Of a stretch of DNA of 64,000 nucleotides, positions 9,752 through 18,192 are shown in pieces. The DNA comes from Galbibacter sp048266365. Lineage in GTDB: Bacteria > Bacteroidota > Bacteroidia > Flavobacteriales > Flavobacteriaceae. A program made the position numbers and the translations under genes. How positions within the stretch are numbered: position 1 is the stretch's first letter; every line of letters begins with the position of its first letter. The notes beneath the pieces were generated by a model. That model was not told the origin of the DNA. It saw only the letters and a list, made by a program, of their open reading frames with translations, and searched no databases. Location of the stretch: contig NZ_JBLWZP010000006.1 in NCBI RefSeq assembly GCF_048266365.1, positions 1-64,000 of the forward strand. Reading direction: 5' to 3'.

Positions 9752-10741
9752 ATGAAAATTACCTTCAGATTACTACTATCATCACTTGCGCTATATTCTG
9801 TTAATAGCTATTCACAAAAACAAAAACCACAAGATTACACTCAAAAAATCGCTGGAAGCGAATTAACAATACATATGATCGGAATTCCTGCTGGAGAATT
9901 TCTAATGGGGAGTCCTGAATCGGAAGATAAAAGATTAGAAGATGAAGGCCCACAACACAAGGTTAAATTAGATGCCTTTTGGATAGCATCTCATGAAATT
10001 ACTTGGGAGCTTTATGACCTTTATTTACAACGAGCTCTTGATGATGTTGATAATCCTGATAAGTCCAAGGATGTCGACCTCGACATTGATGCCGTTGCTG
10101 GTGCAACCATACCATATGTAGACATGAGTTTAGGAATGGGTAAAAGTGAAGGTCTTCCTATTGGAAATGTTACGCCTTTAGCTGCTTCTAAATTTTGCGA
10201 ATGGCTGTCCGCAAAAACTGGCCATTTTTACAGGCTTCCAACGGAAGCAGAATGGGAGTATGCCGCTAGAGCAGGTTCTCAAACTGCTTATCATTTTGGA
10301 GACGATCCGTCACAGTTAGCGGACTATGCCTGGTTTATGGATAATAGTGATGATCATTATCACGAAATAGGACAAAAGAAACCGAATCCATGGGGATTGT
10401 ATGACATGTACGGAAACGTAGCTGAATGGACCTTGGATCAATATCTTCCAAAAGCGTATAAAGACAGAAAGAAAGTCACTAAAAATCCACATGAAGTCGC
10501 AACTGATCCATATCCATGGTCACTTAGAGGCGGGTCATACTACGATCAGGCTGAGTATTTGAGAAGTGCATCACGTTACGGTTCTACAGAAAACTGGAGA
10601 ATGAGAGATCCACAATTCCCAAAAAGCTTATGGTGGAATACAGATGCGCCGTTTGTTGGGTTTAGAATTGTCAGAGATCCAAATCCACCTGCAAAAGAAG
10701 ATTATGAAATATATTGGGGGGAAAGTAATCCTTCAAAATAG
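9752..10741 (+). CDS. secreted formylglycine-generating-enzyme (FGE-sulfatase, SUMF1) domain protein lacking the catalytic cysteines
   Basis: 329 residues with a short signal peptide (residues 1-21). The FGE fold is plain: IPAGEFLMGS near 45-53, RLPTEAEWEYAARAG at 161-175, DMYGNVAEWT at 218-227 and RGGSYYD at 259-265, ending GFRIVRD. In true FGE the two active-site cysteines are five residues apart in the segment after RGGS; here those positions are Asp265 and Leu270, and the only Cys in the protein is Cys149. It therefore should not convert Cys to formylglycine. It more likely is a structural or ligand-binding member of the family. No sulfatase is in the window. It is 90 bases upstream of the Gfo/Idh gene in the same direction. 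Confidence 0.87.
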   Translation: MKITFRLLLSSLALYSVNSYSQKQKPQDYTQKIAGSELTIHMIGIPAGEFLMGSPESEDKRLEDEGPQHKVKLDAFWIASHEITWELYDLYLQRALDDVDNPDKSKDVDLDIDAVAGATIPYVDMSLGMGKSEGLPIGNVTPLAASKFCEWLSAKTGHFYRLPTEAEWEYAARAGSQTAYHFGDDPSQLADYAWFMDNSDDHYHEIGQKKPNPWGLYDMYGNVAEWTLDQYLPKAYKDRKKVTKNPHEVATDPYPWSLRGGSYYDQAEYLRSASRYGSTENWRMRDPQFPKSLWWNTDAPFVGFRIVRDPNPPAKEDYEIYWGESNPSK

Positions 10742-10831
10742 AACTTAAAATATTTTAAATAATAAAGAGAATTATTAACCTAAATAGCTAAGATCGTTTA
10801 GCGATTAAAAAACTATACTAATTATTTAATT

Positions 10832-12175
10832 ATGGGAAATTCGAATAAAAAACCACTCCTTAATATAAGTGGTTCTAGAAGGAGTTTTGTCAAAAGCACG
10901 GCATTATTTTCAGCTGGAATGATGTTACCGGCAACAGAGATGAATGCAATGTTTAATACTTTAAATGACAAAACCTTAAAAATTGCTTTAGTAGGTTGTG
11001 GTGGTAGAGGTACTGGTGCAGCAAATCAAGCACTCAAAGCAGATGAGAATGTTCAACTCGTCGCTATGGCTGATGCTTTCGAAGATAGACTTAATGGAAG
11101 TTTACAGCACCTTGAAAAGGAATTTGAAGGCACTAAAAAGGTTAAGGTTAAGGACAAAAATAAATTCACAGGATTTGACGCTTACAAAAAGGCAATAGAT
11201 CTAGCAGACGTAGTTATTCTAACAACGCCTCCCGGATTTAGACCTTATCATTTTGAATATGCTGTAAATGCAGGCAAGCATGTTTTCATGGAAAAACCAT
11301 TAGCAGTAGATGTTCCGGGTATACGAAAAGTTCTGGAAATGGCTAAGGTTGCTAAGGCTAAAAAATTAAATGTAGTTGTTGGTTTACAACGTCGCTATCA
11401 AAAGAATTATATTGAAATAGAAAAACAAATCCGTTCAGGAGCTGTTGGAAAAATCACTTCCGGTCAAGTATACTGGAACAGTAGTGGAGTATGGGTACAC
11501 CCTAGAAAACTTGGACAGTCTGAACTTGATTATCAAATGAGAAACTGGTATTACTTCAACTGGCTTTGTGGAGACCACATCTTAGAACAGCACATTCACA
11601 ATATCGATGTGGCTAACTGGTTCATCGGTGAACACCCAATCTCTGCACAAGGAATGGGGGGACGCTTAGTGAGGACAGGACCTGAGCACGGTGAAATATT
11701 CGATCACCATTTTGTAGAATTCAAATACCCAAGTGGTGCCATTATTTCCAGTCAGTGTAGACACCAACCTGGAACGTGGTCTAAAGTTGGTGAAGATTTC
11801 CAAGGTACTAAAGGTATCGTAGACACCAATGATGCTGGTGCTGCCAGAATATTGGGTTATGATAACGAAGATATTTTCTCTTATAGAAGTAGAAATGATC
11901 CAAATCCTTATCAACAAGAGCACGATGAGCTTTTCAAATCTATTCGTGACAATGGTGTCATTAACAATACAGAATATGGCGCTCATAGTACCATGAGTGC
12001 TATCATTGGACGAATGGCTACTTATTCAGGGCAAGTTATCAACTGGGATGAAGCTATGAAATCAGAACTTCAAATTATGCCTGCAGAGGTTACTTGGGAT
12101 TCCACACCACCTTCATTACCAGGAGCAGATGGAAATTATCCAATTCCAATGCCAGGAAAAACAAAAGTGATGTAG
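10832..12175 (+). CDS. Tat-exported Gfo/Idh/MocA family NAD(P)-dependent oxidoreductase
   Basis: 447 residues. A Tat signal (SRRSFVKSTALFSAG, residues 14-28) precedes a Rossmann dinucleotide-binding domain (IALVGCGGRGTGAANQAL near 51-68), the family EKPLAVD motif near 155, and the C-terminal domain containing GDHILEQHIHNIDVANW with the conserved His/Asp. Exported members are common in Bacteroidota and are thought to hold their nucleotide tightly. The motifs of the GH109 glycosidase branch are not evident, so I call it an oxidoreductase with unknown, probably sugar-like, substrate. It probably shares a transcript with the FGE-like gene and ends at the terminator 12226-12263. Confidence 0.9.
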   Translation: MGNSNKKPLLNISGSRRSFVKSTALFSAGMMLPATEMNAMFNTLNDKTLKIALVGCGGRGTGAANQALKADENVQLVAMADAFEDRLNGSLQHLEKEFEGTKKVKVKDKNKFTGFDAYKKAIDLADVVILTTPPGFRPYHFEYAVNAGKHVFMEKPLAVDVPGIRKVLEMAKVAKAKKLNVVVGLQRRYQKNYIEIEKQIRSGAVGKITSGQVYWNSSGVWVHPRKLGQSELDYQMRNWYYFNWLCGDHILEQHIHNIDVANWFIGEHPISAQGMGGRLVRTGPEHGEIFDHHFVEFKYPSGAIISSQCRHQPGTWSKVGEDFQGTKGIVDTNDAGAARILGYDNEDIFSYRSRNDPNPYQQEHDELFKSIRDNGVINNTEYGAHSTMSAIIGRMATYSGQVINWDEAMKSELQIMPAEVTWDSTPPSLPGADGNYPIPMPGKTKVM

Positions 12176-12225
12176 GGAGGGACTTATTCCAATTCCAATT
12201 GCTTAAGGTAATACATTATACTAAA

Positions 12226-12263
12226 AAAGGGCTTCAAGTTTTAAGTAATTTGAAGCCCTTTTT
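12226..12263. terminator. intrinsic terminator (plus strand, also usable on minus)
   Basis: A 12-bp perfect stem (AAAGGGCTTCAA 12226-12237, TTGAAGCCCTTT 12250-12261) ends in TTTTT (12259-12263) on the plus strand and in TTTTTT on the minus strand. It separates the convergent Gfo/Idh and aldo/keto reductase genes. Confidence 0.85.
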
Positions 12264-12338
12264 ACAAGGGGTGAAGTGGCCAAATTTCTTAAGAGAGATC
12301 ATTATGCACCCAGAATATTCTATAAAATGCTTTCGAGA

Positions 12339-13292
12339 TTACTTGCTTACGCTATCCAACAAAGTCAAGTCTGCATCATCTAAACTCAATGATACACTGG
12401 ACAAAACTTCACTTAACTGTGCTTTGGAAGTAGCACTGGCAACTGGTCCACCGATATTTGGTTGAGCAGATAACCAAGCTAGGGAAACTGCAGCTGGAAC
12501 GGTATTGTGTTTTTTTGCAATATCATCTAAAGCATACAAAATATTATGTCCCTTGTCGTTCAAATACTTTGCAACTCCTTGTCCTCGAGGACTTTTTTTA
12601 AAATCATCCTCTGAGCGGTATTTTCCAGTCAAAAACCCTGATGCTAAAGCATAATATGGGAAAACCGTCAACTTATGTTCAGCTACAATAGGTGCATAAT
12701 CTGTTTCATAACCTTTGCGTTCTACCAAATTGTACAACGGTTGTAACGCTTGGTATTTTGCTAAATTATTTTTATCTGAAAACTCCAAGGATTCTATCAA
12801 ACGCTCAGGCGAAATATTAGAAGCTGCAATATGTTTTATCTTTCCAGCTTTTATCAATTCATCAAAGGTTGTTAATATATCTTCGACAGGCGTTTTTCCG
12901 TCATCATAATGCAGGTAATACAGATCGATATAATCGGTTTGCAATCTTTCCAATGATTTTTCAACGGTCTCTAAAATATGCTTTCGGCTGTTATCAATCC
13001 CATGTACACCAGTTGGACCACCCACTTTGGTGGCGATAATCAAATCGTGCCGATTACCTCGAGCTTTCATCCATTTCCCGATAACAGTTTCGGACTGTCC
13101 ACCTGGACCTCCGTCAATCCAGTACGAATACATATCAGCTGTGTCGATAAAGTTGAAGCCAGCCTCTACAAAAGCATCTAATATTTCAAAAGATTTTTCC
13201 TTGTTTAATGTCCATCCAAAAACATTTCCTCCAAAGTTAAATGGACTAATTTCCAAATCAGTTTCTCCGATTCTAATTTTTTTCATATTCAT
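12339..13292 (-). CDS. aldo/keto reductase
   Basis: 317 residues of the NADPH-dependent (beta/alpha)8 aldo/keto reductase superfamily. Seen in order: FNFIDTADMYSYW (active-site Asp and Tyr, about residues 47-59), IIATKVGGPTG (catalytic Lys, about 84), DYIDLYYLHYDDGKTP (His of the tetrad, about 121-132), and a C-terminal cofactor loop. Family members reduce aldehydes and ketones; the substrate is not predictable. The gene is convergent with the Gfo/Idh gene and divergent from the dipeptidase. Confidence 0.92.
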   Translation of the reverse strand: MNMKKIRIGETDLEISPFNFGGNVFGWTLNKEKSFEILDAFVEAGFNFIDTADMYSYWIDGGPGGQSETVIGKWMKARGNRHDLIIATKVGGPTGVHGIDNSRKHILETVEKSLERLQTDYIDLYYLHYDDGKTPVEDILTTFDELIKAGKIKHIAASNISPERLIESLEFSDKNNLAKYQALQPLYNLVERKGYETDYAPIVAEHKLTVFPYYALASGFLTGKYRSEDDFKKSPRGQGVAKYLNDKGHNILYALDDIAKKHNTVPAAVSLAWLSAQPNIGGPVASATSKAQLSEVLSSVSLSLDDADLTLLDSVSK

Positions 13293-13686
13293 CTTTATTT
13301 ATTAATAATACTAACTCAAACTGCACTACAATGTCTTTAATATCACAAATTTATCAATAAAAGAATCAGCGTTGGTAGTATTATATATTAATTGTATTGT
13401 ACTGGGGAGCGATATTAATTAAAACACGCAAAATTCTGTAGATCTTCAATTTCGTTTATATATTAAATGAACCATAATTTATATTATGTAAAATAGGAAA
13501 TGTAAGAACCCTCCTTGACTACAAAATTCTCAGAATTTATATAAAATTGATGGCTTGCAAGAATTACATAATTCTTACAGTGAACGACTTCTCCTCTAAA
13601 TCTTTTAATATAGAGGGAGAATTTCGCAATTTTTAGTTAAATTATTATATTTACTATTGATCAATCTTATTTAATGCAACGATTTT
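13293..13686. promoter_or_regulatory. divergent intergenic region with two dyads
   Basis: No coding frame seen. A near-perfect palindrome, TGCAAGAATTA / TAATTCTTACA (13556-13579, 2-base centre, one mismatch), looks like an operator; the half-site TGTAAGAA recurs at 13501-13508. Just after it, TTCTCCTCTA (13589-13598) pairs with TAGAGGGAGAA (13611-13621) with one bulge, followed by TTTCGCAATTTTT. TATATTTA near 13647 is a weak -7 candidate for the dipeptidase. Confidence 0.45.
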
Positions 13687-14994
13687 ATGAATATTACTAA
13701 ATTCTTTAGCCTAATTATTTTATTGTCAACTATTGTTATTTATGGACAAACTGAGCTAACCAAATACACTGATACCGAGTTAACGCAAAAAGCAAAAGAA
13801 ATTCAAGATCAAATCATAACTATAGATACACACTGTGATTTTGACCTAAATAATTTCACTTCTCAGGTCAATTATACGCAAGACATTAATTCACAGGTGA
13901 ATTTACCAAAAATGAGAGAAGGCGGATTAGACGTTGCCTGGTTGATCGTTTATACCGGGCAGGACTCTCTTAATGCCAATGGCTATAAAGTTGCTTACGA
14001 AAATGCCATGAATAAATTCAACGCAATTCATCGTCTTTGTGAACAATACGCACCTGATGAAATAGGTCTCGCTTTAAATTCAGATGATGTAAGACGCATT
14101 CATAATCAAGGCAAACTAGTAGCTATGATCGGTATTGAAAATGGATATTCTATAGGAACAGATATCAATAACGTAAAGGAATTTTATGATTTAGGCGGCC
14201 GTTATATGTCCTTAGCACATCAAGGCCATAGTCAACTCTCAGATTCCAATACCGGAGAATCTGATGGTACCTGGTTACATAATGGCCTAAGTCCTTTAGG
14301 AAAACAAGTTATAGCAGAAATGAATAAATACGGGATGATGATAGATATTTCACATCCTTCTAAAGAAGCTATGCGTCAAATCATTGCACTAAGTAAGGCA
14401 CCTATTATTGCTTCCCATTCCTCTGCCCGAGCCCTGAGTAATCACAGCAGAAACCTCGATGACGAGCAATTAGAATGGATTAAAGAAAATGGCGGAGTAG
14501 TCCAGACCGTGGCCTTTGCAGGCTATGTTGATGTCGAAAAAAATGCGAAATTTCAAGAACTTGCAAACGAAATATTCTACAAACAAGCTGAAAAAGAAGA
14601 CTTTAAGGTACTTAATAATGAAGAGTACAAAAAGCTAGGCACCACTGAAGCTGAACTTTACTATAAAAACTTTAAAAGAATACGCCAGACCATTAAACCT
14701 CAAATAGATGAACTCCAAAAAACTGCGGATCCAGTGAATGTAGCTGATTTTGTGAATCACATTGACTATATGGTAGATAAAATAGGAATTGATCACGTAG
14801 GAATTAGCTCTGATTTCGATGGCGGTGGTGGTATATATGGTTGGGAAGATGCTTCTGAAACTTTAAATGTCACCAAAGAATTGGTAAAACGAGGCTACTC
14901 AAAAGAAGAAATAGAAAAATTATGGGGTGGCAACCTATTGACTGTTATGGATAAAGTACAAGCAGTTGCCAAAAAAATACAGTCTGGGAAGTAA
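13687..14994 (+). CDS. exported membrane dipeptidase, peptidase family M19
   Basis: 435 residues with a signal peptide ending near IYGQ (residue 21). M19 metal ligands are visible: H49-x-D51 in DTHCDFD, the Glu of GIENGYS, the His of DISHPSKEA, and SHSSARAL followed by GIDHVGISSDFDGGG near residue 368 with the family's conserved Asp. It is a zinc enzyme that hydrolyses dipeptides, probably in the periplasm for peptide nutrition. The gene stands alone, facing the universal stress protein with 14 bases between stop codons. Confidence 0.93.
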   Translation: MNITKFFSLIILLSTIVIYGQTELTKYTDTELTQKAKEIQDQIITIDTHCDFDLNNFTSQVNYTQDINSQVNLPKMREGGLDVAWLIVYTGQDSLNANGYKVAYENAMNKFNAIHRLCEQYAPDEIGLALNSDDVRRIHNQGKLVAMIGIENGYSIGTDINNVKEFYDLGGRYMSLAHQGHSQLSDSNTGESDGTWLHNGLSPLGKQVIAEMNKYGMMIDISHPSKEAMRQIIALSKAPIIASHSSARALSNHSRNLDDEQLEWIKENGGVVQTVAFAGYVDVEKNAKFQELANEIFYKQAEKEDFKVLNNEEYKKLGTTEAELYYKNFKRIRQTIKPQIDELQKTADPVNVADFVNHIDYMVDKIGIDHVGISSDFDGGGGIYGWEDASETLNVTKELVKRGYSKEEIEKLWGGNLLTVMDKVQAVAKKIQSGK

Positions 14995-15008
14995 GACGTA
15001 AAATTTTC

Positions 15009-15467
15009 TTATTCAATTTTTACAGGAATCATGTGAACTGGAATTGTCGTTTTTTCAAGCACTCCGTTTGCTACTGTGCCAATTAAGAACTTTTCTAGCG
15101 CACTATGACTATGAGTTCCCATGACAATGAGATCTGCTCCCCACGCTTTAGCGTAGTCCAATATTGCTTTTGCAGTATCTCCCTCAGCAACATGAGTCTT
15201 TAATGTTTCATCTCCAATATGTGAAGCCACAGTTGAAACATACTCTCTGGCTATGTTTTTCATTTCATCATGAATCTTGGGATCATAAGAAAGATTCATA
15301 GATTCAAAGCCCATAAAAGCTGGATATTGTGATCCATAATACTGCAAATTCGTAATCACATGCAGTAAACAAACTTCTGCGCCCATACTTTTGGCGAGTT
15401 TATATCCATCCATAACCACTTTTTCGGAAGATGGATTGTAATCTAAAGCAATCAATACTTTTTTCAT
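15009..15467 (-). CDS. universal stress protein (UspA family)
   Basis: 152 residues, one Usp domain. It begins KVLIALDYNPSSEKV and ends with the nucleotide-loop region VMGTHSHSALEKFLIGTVANGVLEKTTIPVHMIPV. The loop keeps the G-x-x and final G-T of the ATP-binding type motif (G-2x-G-9x-G-S/T), but the middle Gly is replaced, so ATP binding is uncertain. It is cytosolic and usually induced by growth arrest. It stands alone. Confidence 0.92.
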   Translation of the reverse strand: MKKVLIALDYNPSSEKVVMDGYKLAKSMGAEVCLLHVITNLQYYGSQYPAFMGFESMNLSYDPKIHDEMKNIAREYVSTVASHIGDETLKTHVAEGDTAKAILDYAKAWGADLIVMGTHSHSALEKFLIGTVANGVLEKTTIPVHMIPVKIE

Positions 15468-15599
15468 TGGACCATTTTTTAAAATTCTTATTGCTTATTA
15501 TTAGTGTTCAACAATATAACAATCAGCTTCTTAAAGATACCTAATTTTTCAGAATAAGTAAAGATTTTAAGTTAGAATTAATGTTCGATAATGGTCTAG

Positions 15600-16301
15600 C
15601 TATTCTTCTTTAATGACCATCAAAGAGGCCTTGACATTGGTGGATAAATTCCATTCATTCGATGAAATTATATTTCCCTGATCGTCAAATACAGCGAACT
15701 GAGCCGTATTTGGTGTATATGCACCTTCATTTAAGGCTCTAAATTCAATTTTATTGAATCCTTTCTCAAGTTCAAAATAGAAACCTCTAAAGGTTCCTGT
15801 CAGTAAAACATTAGGTACCACTACTCTATCATTAATTATAATATTAACGCGGTCACCATCCACGCTTCCGTGGTCCCTGCACATTATTTTTACGTTTTTA
15901 GATTTGGTTCGAAATTCACCGAAATACTGTGTTGTTGTAGCCCCAACCTTTTCGCTGTCACGAACTCTAAAGTCTTTGTTCATTCTTTTGACGAAACTGT
16001 CCCCAGCGTTTAAAAATGCCTCATTGCTTTCCATTAGGTTGACATCTTTATTAGCCATCTCTAAGGCAGATTTATTTGGTGACTCAGGTGTCTTTGGAGC
16101 TTTAATATCCGGAGCAGCCTCAATATCTAGTGGTATGGGATCTTCAGCCTCAGGGCTTTCTATAATAATCGGGTCGAGTCCTTCTAATTCTATAGGAGTA
16201 TTGGGCAGTTCACCTTGTGCATAACCTATCGAGCCAATTAATAAAATAAACAGAGAACTGTAAAATTGTATTAGTTGTTTTCTCTCAATCATATAATTCA
16301 A
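15600..16301 (-). CDS. secreted protein of unknown function with a Pro/acidic-rich linker
   Basis: 233 residues. A signal peptide (to about residue 28, GYAQG) is followed by a Pro-, Glu- and Asp-rich low-complexity segment (about 33-75) and a C-terminal beta-rich domain (about 120-233). That domain contains VKIMCRDHGSVDGDRVNIIIND and FELEKGFNKIEFRALNEG, and resembles small beta-sandwich modules that bind or coat surface structures. I do not recognise a named family. It is probably periplasmic or surface-exposed. It is downstream of the 16458-17756 gene but separated by that gene's terminator. Confidence 0.8.
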   Translation of the reverse strand: MNYMIERKQLIQFYSSLFILLIGSIGYAQGELPNTPIELEGLDPIIIESPEAEDPIPLDIEAAPDIKAPKTPESPNKSALEMANKDVNLMESNEAFLNAGDSFVKRMNKDFRVRDSEKVGATTTQYFGEFRTKSKNVKIMCRDHGSVDGDRVNIIINDRVVVPNVLLTGTFRGFYFELEKGFNKIEFRALNEGAYTPNTAQFAVFDDQGNIISSNEWNLSTNVKASLMVIKEE

Positions 16302-16382
16302 TCATTTGCTGGTAAAAATACAAACCAAAAGCATGCCAAATCATTTCAAAAAAGTTAATTTATATTCTAATATCAAAAAATA

Positions 16383-16424
16383 AAGCCAATTTTTTAAACA
16401 TTTGTGCATTTAAAAAATTGGCTT
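16383..16424 (-). terminator. strong intrinsic terminator after the carboxypeptidase-regulatory-like gene
   Basis: A perfect 16-bp stem (AAGCCAATTTTTTAAA 16383-16398, TTTAAAAAATTGGCTT 16409-16424) with a 10-base loop. On the minus strand it is followed by TATTTTTT. It lies 33 bases past the stop of the 16458-17756 gene. Confidence 0.85.
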
Positions 16425-16457
16425 CCTTGGTTGGTCAATCAAGTAATCATGTAAAAA

Positions 16458-17756
16458 TTAACTTTTATCTCTTTCCAACTGTCTTTGAATTTTGCTGATC
16501 GCGGATTTAATAGACTTTTCAGGTTCAATCACATTATAAGCTCCCCAAAATTCCGGGTCCGAAAACCCTGATGCCTCGTCAGCTATAATAATTGACGGTT
16601 TCATACGGTCACGCCATCGGACATTACTCCCGGAACCATTCTGATGCCAGTCTGTGATGGCCATTTCACTACTGACATAATATTTTGAATTGAATAACTT
16701 CCCTTTTCTATTTACAACAAATGCTAGTTGCACATTTCCATAGCCATAATACCACTTTCCGTTCTGTATACGATAGTCAACCCTATAAGACGCATCGGTT
16801 GGATATACTTCAATATCATGAGGCTTATGTCTTACCAATAAATTGCTGGCGCGATCACGATCTTCTACATTTAGATTAAATACAGCACTCGCAAGGGCTT
16901 TAGTGGCCGAGTCAATATATAGCTTTCCATAGAACAGTGGTTCTTCTACTTCTTCTTTCTGTTTAAAACTAATCACATAAACCGGTTTGCCGTTAATGGT
17001 AGACCCTTTAAGAAAGGAAAAGTCGTAATATGAAATCAAATCTTCACCAAATATATATTCAGGATACTTCATAACGTCAACAAAGAGAGGTGTAAAGGGA
17101 CCGCCTTGTAATTTTAAAGCCACAGTATCCAGTCTTGAATAATTACTGCTCTTCCTTGATTTATATAAGTCTATAATGTCTTTTCTCCCTGAACTATTTG
17201 GCTGCTTGTATATATAAGCTACAGCTTCAGCCAACGAGGCATTTTTACTCCGCTTTTTAATCGTCTCTCTGTAAAATGCAGTCATTTTAACTGGATTCTC
17301 TAGATAATTTTCACCCTTGTTGTTAAGCATCTGCTTTACCAGTTCCAAGGCGTCCTTGGGAACGACCAAGTCTATTTGTTTTAAGTTAATAGAAATTGGT
17401 TCTAAGCTGATGATATTATTACGGCTCTTTAGGGATCTGATAGGTATAATTTTTTTCTGATAGCCTAAAAAGGATACCGCGATGTCCTTGTTGATTAGAG
17501 AGTCAGGAATCTTTATTGTAAATTCACCTTCAGTATTGGTAACAGAACTAATATTGGTGTTGTCCACAGTTATGGTTGCAAATACAAGTTCACCATTAGT
17601 TTCGGCATCCACAACCAATCCGTGATACTCTTCAAATTGGATTGTATCTTGAATCTGAGGCAATACAATACCGGATGTGCCCGCCTGAACATCCAAGGAC
17701 AATAAATTCAAAAGTAAACCTAAAACTAACACTATTTTAGTGGCATATTGTCTCAT
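16458..17756 (-). CDS. exported protein with an N-terminal carboxypeptidase-D regulatory-like domain
   Basis: 432 residues: signal peptide (1-25), CarboxypepD_reg-like beta-sandwich (about 43-120, GLVVDAETNGELVFATITVDNTN), then a 300-residue region with AFYRETIKKR near 160, typical of a group of Bacteroidota proteins that combine this domain with an uncharacterised beta-rich domain. There is no TonB plug or barrel, so it is not a SusC protein. It is likely periplasmic or outer-membrane-associated, function unknown. Single-gene transcript ending at 16383-16424. Confidence 0.8.
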   Translation of the reverse strand: MRQYATKIVLVLGLLLNLLSLDVQAGTSGIVLPQIQDTIQFEEYHGLVVDAETNGELVFATITVDNTNISSVTNTEGEFTIKIPDSLINKDIAVSFLGYQKKIIPIRSLKSRNNIISLEPISINLKQIDLVVPKDALELVKQMLNNKGENYLENPVKMTAFYRETIKKRSKNASLAEAVAYIYKQPNSSGRKDIIDLYKSRKSSNYSRLDTVALKLQGGPFTPLFVDVMKYPEYIFGEDLISYYDFSFLKGSTINGKPVYVISFKQKEEVEEPLFYGKLYIDSATKALASAVFNLNVEDRDRASNLLVRHKPHDIEVYPTDASYRVDYRIQNGKWYYGYGNVQLAFVVNRKGKLFNSKYYVSSEMAITDWHQNGSGSNVRWRDRMKPSIIIADEASGFSDPEFWGAYNVIEPEKSIKSAISKIQRQLERDKS

Positions 17757-17965
17757 AGCTACTTTTATTTTCGTTTAAAACCTACAAAAGTTACAATTTT
17801 TTTAGCAATTATAAGTACAAGAAAAACTATTTAACACAGAAAATCCCTTTGTTTTGTAAATAGACTTAGCTGGAATTGGTTGTTCGCAATCTTGCTTCTA
17901 CCCTGCTCTATTGCAATCTATAAAATATGGGCACAACTAATTGAGTATGCCGCCAAAGAACAAGA

Positions 17966-18004
17966 TCCAAAAAAAATCTCCCATCATAAGCATCAGGGAG
18001 ATTT
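17966..18004 (-). terminator. intrinsic terminator, minus strand
   Basis: A perfect 9-bp stem (AAATCTCCC 17974-17982, GGGAGATTT 17996-18004) with a 13-base loop. On the minus strand the stem runs into a T8 tract and GGATC. It is about 190 bases past the receiver-gene stop, an unusually long distance. Confidence 0.8.
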
Positions 18005-18121
18005 AAGTACAAAGTAGGATTCAGGTAAGACTTGAGGCAAACCCTTCAAACATTGTTGAACCTATAGAATTTGGGGCTCTCTATAATTTCAAATTAAAAG
18101 TAACCCAATTCTCTGGGGTTA

Positions 18122-18161
18122 AAAACTTTTTGTTGTCAATTACAATTTTTTGTATGTGAAA
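18122..18161. repeat. 40-bp bipartite direct repeat, copy A
   Basis: AAAACTTTTTGTTGT (18122-18136), a 10-base spacer, then TTTTTGTATGTGAAA (18147-18161). Both 15-base blocks and the spacer length are identical to copy B at 19096-19135, while the spacers differ. Inside the unit TTTTTGT recurs every 20 bases. This arrangement is like a regulator site with two half-sites on the same helix face. Confidence 0.75.
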
Positions 18162-18192
18162 ATGTAAGTAATAATCTATTGGTATTTTACGA

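Larger units (their letters stand above)
17757..18192. other. gene-poor region between Hpt/receiver cassette and the exported protein
   Basis: It contains the first 40-bp repeat (18122-18161), a 6-bp hairpin (TAACCC 18101-18106, GGGTTA 18116-18121), and a minus-strand terminator at 17966-18004. A plus-strand frame (17835-18017) encodes a hydrophobic peptide but has no ATG. Either the receiver gene has a 3' tail of about 190 nt, or a short untranslated minus-strand RNA lies between 18121 and 17966. Confidence 0.4.

Noticed and set aside
9752..10741. Active sulfatase-maturing enzyme
   Set aside because: Both catalytic Cys positions are replaced and no sulfatase gene is in the window.
10832..12175. 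GH109 glycosidase
   Set aside because: The expected GH109 signature segments are not seen; only generic Gfo/Idh/MocA motifs are.
12094..12465. 123-codon plus-strand frame across the Gfo/Idh end and terminator
   Set aside because: It overlaps the Gfo/Idh gene, a strong terminator and the aldo/keto reductase, and its translation looks like a shadow of these.
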